A stretch of DNA of 64,000 nucleotides, taken from positions 1 through 64,000 of the forward strand of contig NZ_JAAGXA010000002.1 in the NCBI RefSeq assembly GCF_010686755.1, in the 5' to 3' direction. Each line of letters begins with the position of its first letter. Positions within the stretch are counted from its first letter, which is position 1. The position numbers and the translations under genes are program-made. Shown one piece after another: positions 62,851 to 64,000 of the stretch. Below the pieces are notes generated by a model. It saw only the letters and a list, made by a program, of their open reading frames with translations, was not told where the DNA came from and did no database searches. The stretch comes from Nocardioides zeae. Its GTDB lineage: Bacteria > Actinomycetota > Actinomycetes > Propionibacteriales > Nocardioidaceae.

Positions 62851-63362
62851 ATGGGACCCCAGCGCGAGGTCGACGAGCTGCTGGCCGTTCATGGCGATCG
62901 GCTCTTCAACCTCGCGCTGGCGTTGGCGGGCAACACCGCTGACGCCGAAGACCTCATCCAGAGCGTGGCCGAGAAGCTGTTGCGGCGCTGGTCGCGCGGC
63001 GGGGCGACCGTCGACAACAGCTACGCCTACGCTCGCGCAGCCGTGGTGCGGACCACATCACCACCTCGCGACGTCGAGCGCACCTGACGGCGTTGCTCCC
63101 CCGGGCAACGCGGGACTCCCCGACCACGGAGAGCCCGCACGACCTGCAGGTGGAGCGCCTCCACCTGCAGGAGCTGCTGCAACAACTGCCGCCACGCCAG
63201 CGCCAGGCCGTCGTGCTGCGCTACCTCGAGGACCTCCCTGTCGAACGCGTCGCCGAGCTCATGTCCATCCGTCCCGGCACCGTCAAGAGCAACGCCCATG
63301 ACGGTCGTCGAGCACTGCACCTCCTCATCGAAGCGCAGCAACAGAGGGAGATCCTCCAGTGA
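62851..63362 (+). pseudogene. ECF sigma factor (SigE-like), broken by a -1 frameshift
   Basis: ATG with GAGGAG upstream. Frame 1 encodes region 2 (LALAGNTADAEDLIQSVAEK) to about 63050. Continuity then needs a shift: after CGG at 63049-63051 the next frame reads DHITTSRRRAHLTALLPRAT and runs through region 4 (LQQLPPRQRQAVVLRYLEDL, VAELMSIRPGTVKSNAHDG) to the stop at 63362. One extra G in the GG at 63050-63051 would restore a normal protein of about 170 aa. Either a true disabling mutation or a sequence error. Without correction the protein stops at 63087 and lacks region 4. Confidence 0.75.
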
Positions 63363-64000
63363 GCAACCACGAGCAGAACACCCCCTCATCGACGAGCTGC
63401 AGGCGGCCTACCGCCAGGCCCCGGCCTACCCCGGCCTTCGGCGCCCCCTGCCCGACGCACGACGCACGCGACCCGAGGTCAGGGCGCTGTGGCTCGCGGG
63501 AGGAGCGGTCGCGGCAACCGCGGTCGCGATCGGCGTCGGCTACCCCCTCATCGGCGGCTCCGCCGGGTCCGGGGCTCCGGACGACAACGACCAGGTCGCG
63601 GCCAGCGCCGAGGCGACCTCCACGAGTTCCTCCCCGCCCTCGTCGGGAGCTACGTCCACCGCCACCGACGACGACCTCGGTCTGGTCGCTGAAGCCGTCA
63701 CCGGCATCGTCGAGTCGGACGCATCGGGGGCGGAGATGGCAGACCTGGTCATCGACGAGGACGCCGGTTCGGTGACCGTCTGGCTGTCGGGAGAGCCCTC
63801 CTCGGCCTTGGTCGCGGAGCTGCAGGAGGCCGCCGAGGCACACGGGGTCGCCCTTGTGATCGACAGCGCCGAGCACTCCGAGGCCGAGCTCATGAGCATC
63901 GGCGCCGCCCTGTGGGAACGCAACGACGAATGGTCGACCCGTGGGTTCACCATCGACGGTTACTGGAGCACCGCCGCCGGCCTGCACATCTGGACAGAGG
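63359..64000 (+). pseudogene. Membrane-anchored protein downstream of the sigma factor, frameshifted and cut by the window edge
   Basis: GTG at 63359 overlaps the sigma stop (GTGA) and reads MSNHEQNTP. The matching continuation is one frame away, starting LIDELQAAYRQAPAYPGLRR at 63385 and open to the window end. One more C in the C-run at 63381-63385 would join them. The joined product has a cytoplasmic N-terminus of about 45 residues, one helix (LWLAGGAVAATAVAIGVGYP), a Ser/Thr-rich linker and an outer domain. Position after an ECF sigma gene suggests an anti-sigma or signalling partner. The family is not recognised. Confidence 0.6.

Noticed and set aside
1..64000. tRNA, rRNA or tmRNA genes
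   Set aside because: No conserved tRNA arms or rRNA blocks were recognised in any of the gaps between genes.
1..64000. Insertion sequences or prophage genes
   Set aside because: No transposase, integrase or phage structural protein motif was seen in the translated frames.

Overview
The window is very GC-rich, uses GTG starts often, has many 4-base ATGA/GTGA gene overlaps, and carries several genes whose start codon lies 6-7 bases after a TANNNT box (leaderless style). Together with actinobacterial marker families (DUF3000 next to hemE and RNase D, SigE-like ECF factor, Mce operon, mreBCD/PBP2/RodA/RNase E order) this points to an actinobacterium, most likely of the Nocardioidaceae (Nocardioides-like). 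That placement is inference from gene content.

Layout. 0.1-20.3 kb is mostly minus strand. Reading along that strand it holds an ABC-F ATPase, the cell-shape/elongation operon mreB-mreC-mreD-PBP2-RodA, a TIGR03960-type radical SAM protein with a coupled GNAT acetyltransferase, a secreted protein, an AlkZ-like winged-helix protein, the DUF2344 partner of the radical SAM protein, and RNase E/G. Two tandem DUF4190-type membrane proteins lie on the plus strand inside this block. 20.4-26.1 kb holds a MOSC protein, two overlapping SDR oxidoreductases, hemE, DUF3000 and RNase D. 26.1-36.5 kb is accessory: an orphan solute-binding lipoprotein, a PucR/CdaR-type regulator, a degenerate P1B-ATPase-like membrane protein, a divergent cluster of secreted proteins (one on the minus strand and an A-B-B'-A' array on the plus strand), a DUF3533-type membrane protein with a divergent TetR regulator, and a VanZ-like protein. 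36.5-48.8 kb is a second PucR/CdaR regulator divergent from a complete, tightly overlapping mce lipid-import operon whose first gene is an in-frame fusion of the MceG/Mkl ATPase to the first YrbE permease. 48.8-54.1 kb holds an unknown protein, HrpA helicase and a Gln/Gly/Pro-repeat membrane protein. 54.2-56.4 kb is a two-component system. 56.5-62.7 kb holds ornithine aminotransferase and a catabolic unit (3-hydroxyisobutyrate-dehydrogenase-like enzyme, MHS transporter, aldehyde dehydrogenase) with a divergent LysR regulator. The window ends in an ECF sigma gene and a membrane-anchored protein, each broken by an apparent one-base deletion.

Two signals stand out. First, a family of intergenic repeats occurs four times (9.1, 12.1, 18.4 and 49.6 kb), always in the same orientation and always between two co-directional minus-strand genes. 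Each has paired 16-19 base AAAGAAAACGCGGAC-type units, a conserved CGACACGCC centre and an inverted unit. Two copies are 280-282 bp elements closed by terminal inverted repeats. Second, the palindrome TTGTCA-N6-TGACAA occurs both in front of the mce operon and, twice, between the divergent secreted-protein genes. This suggests that lipid import and the secreted array form one regulon, with the two PucR/CdaR-type proteins as the natural candidate regulators.
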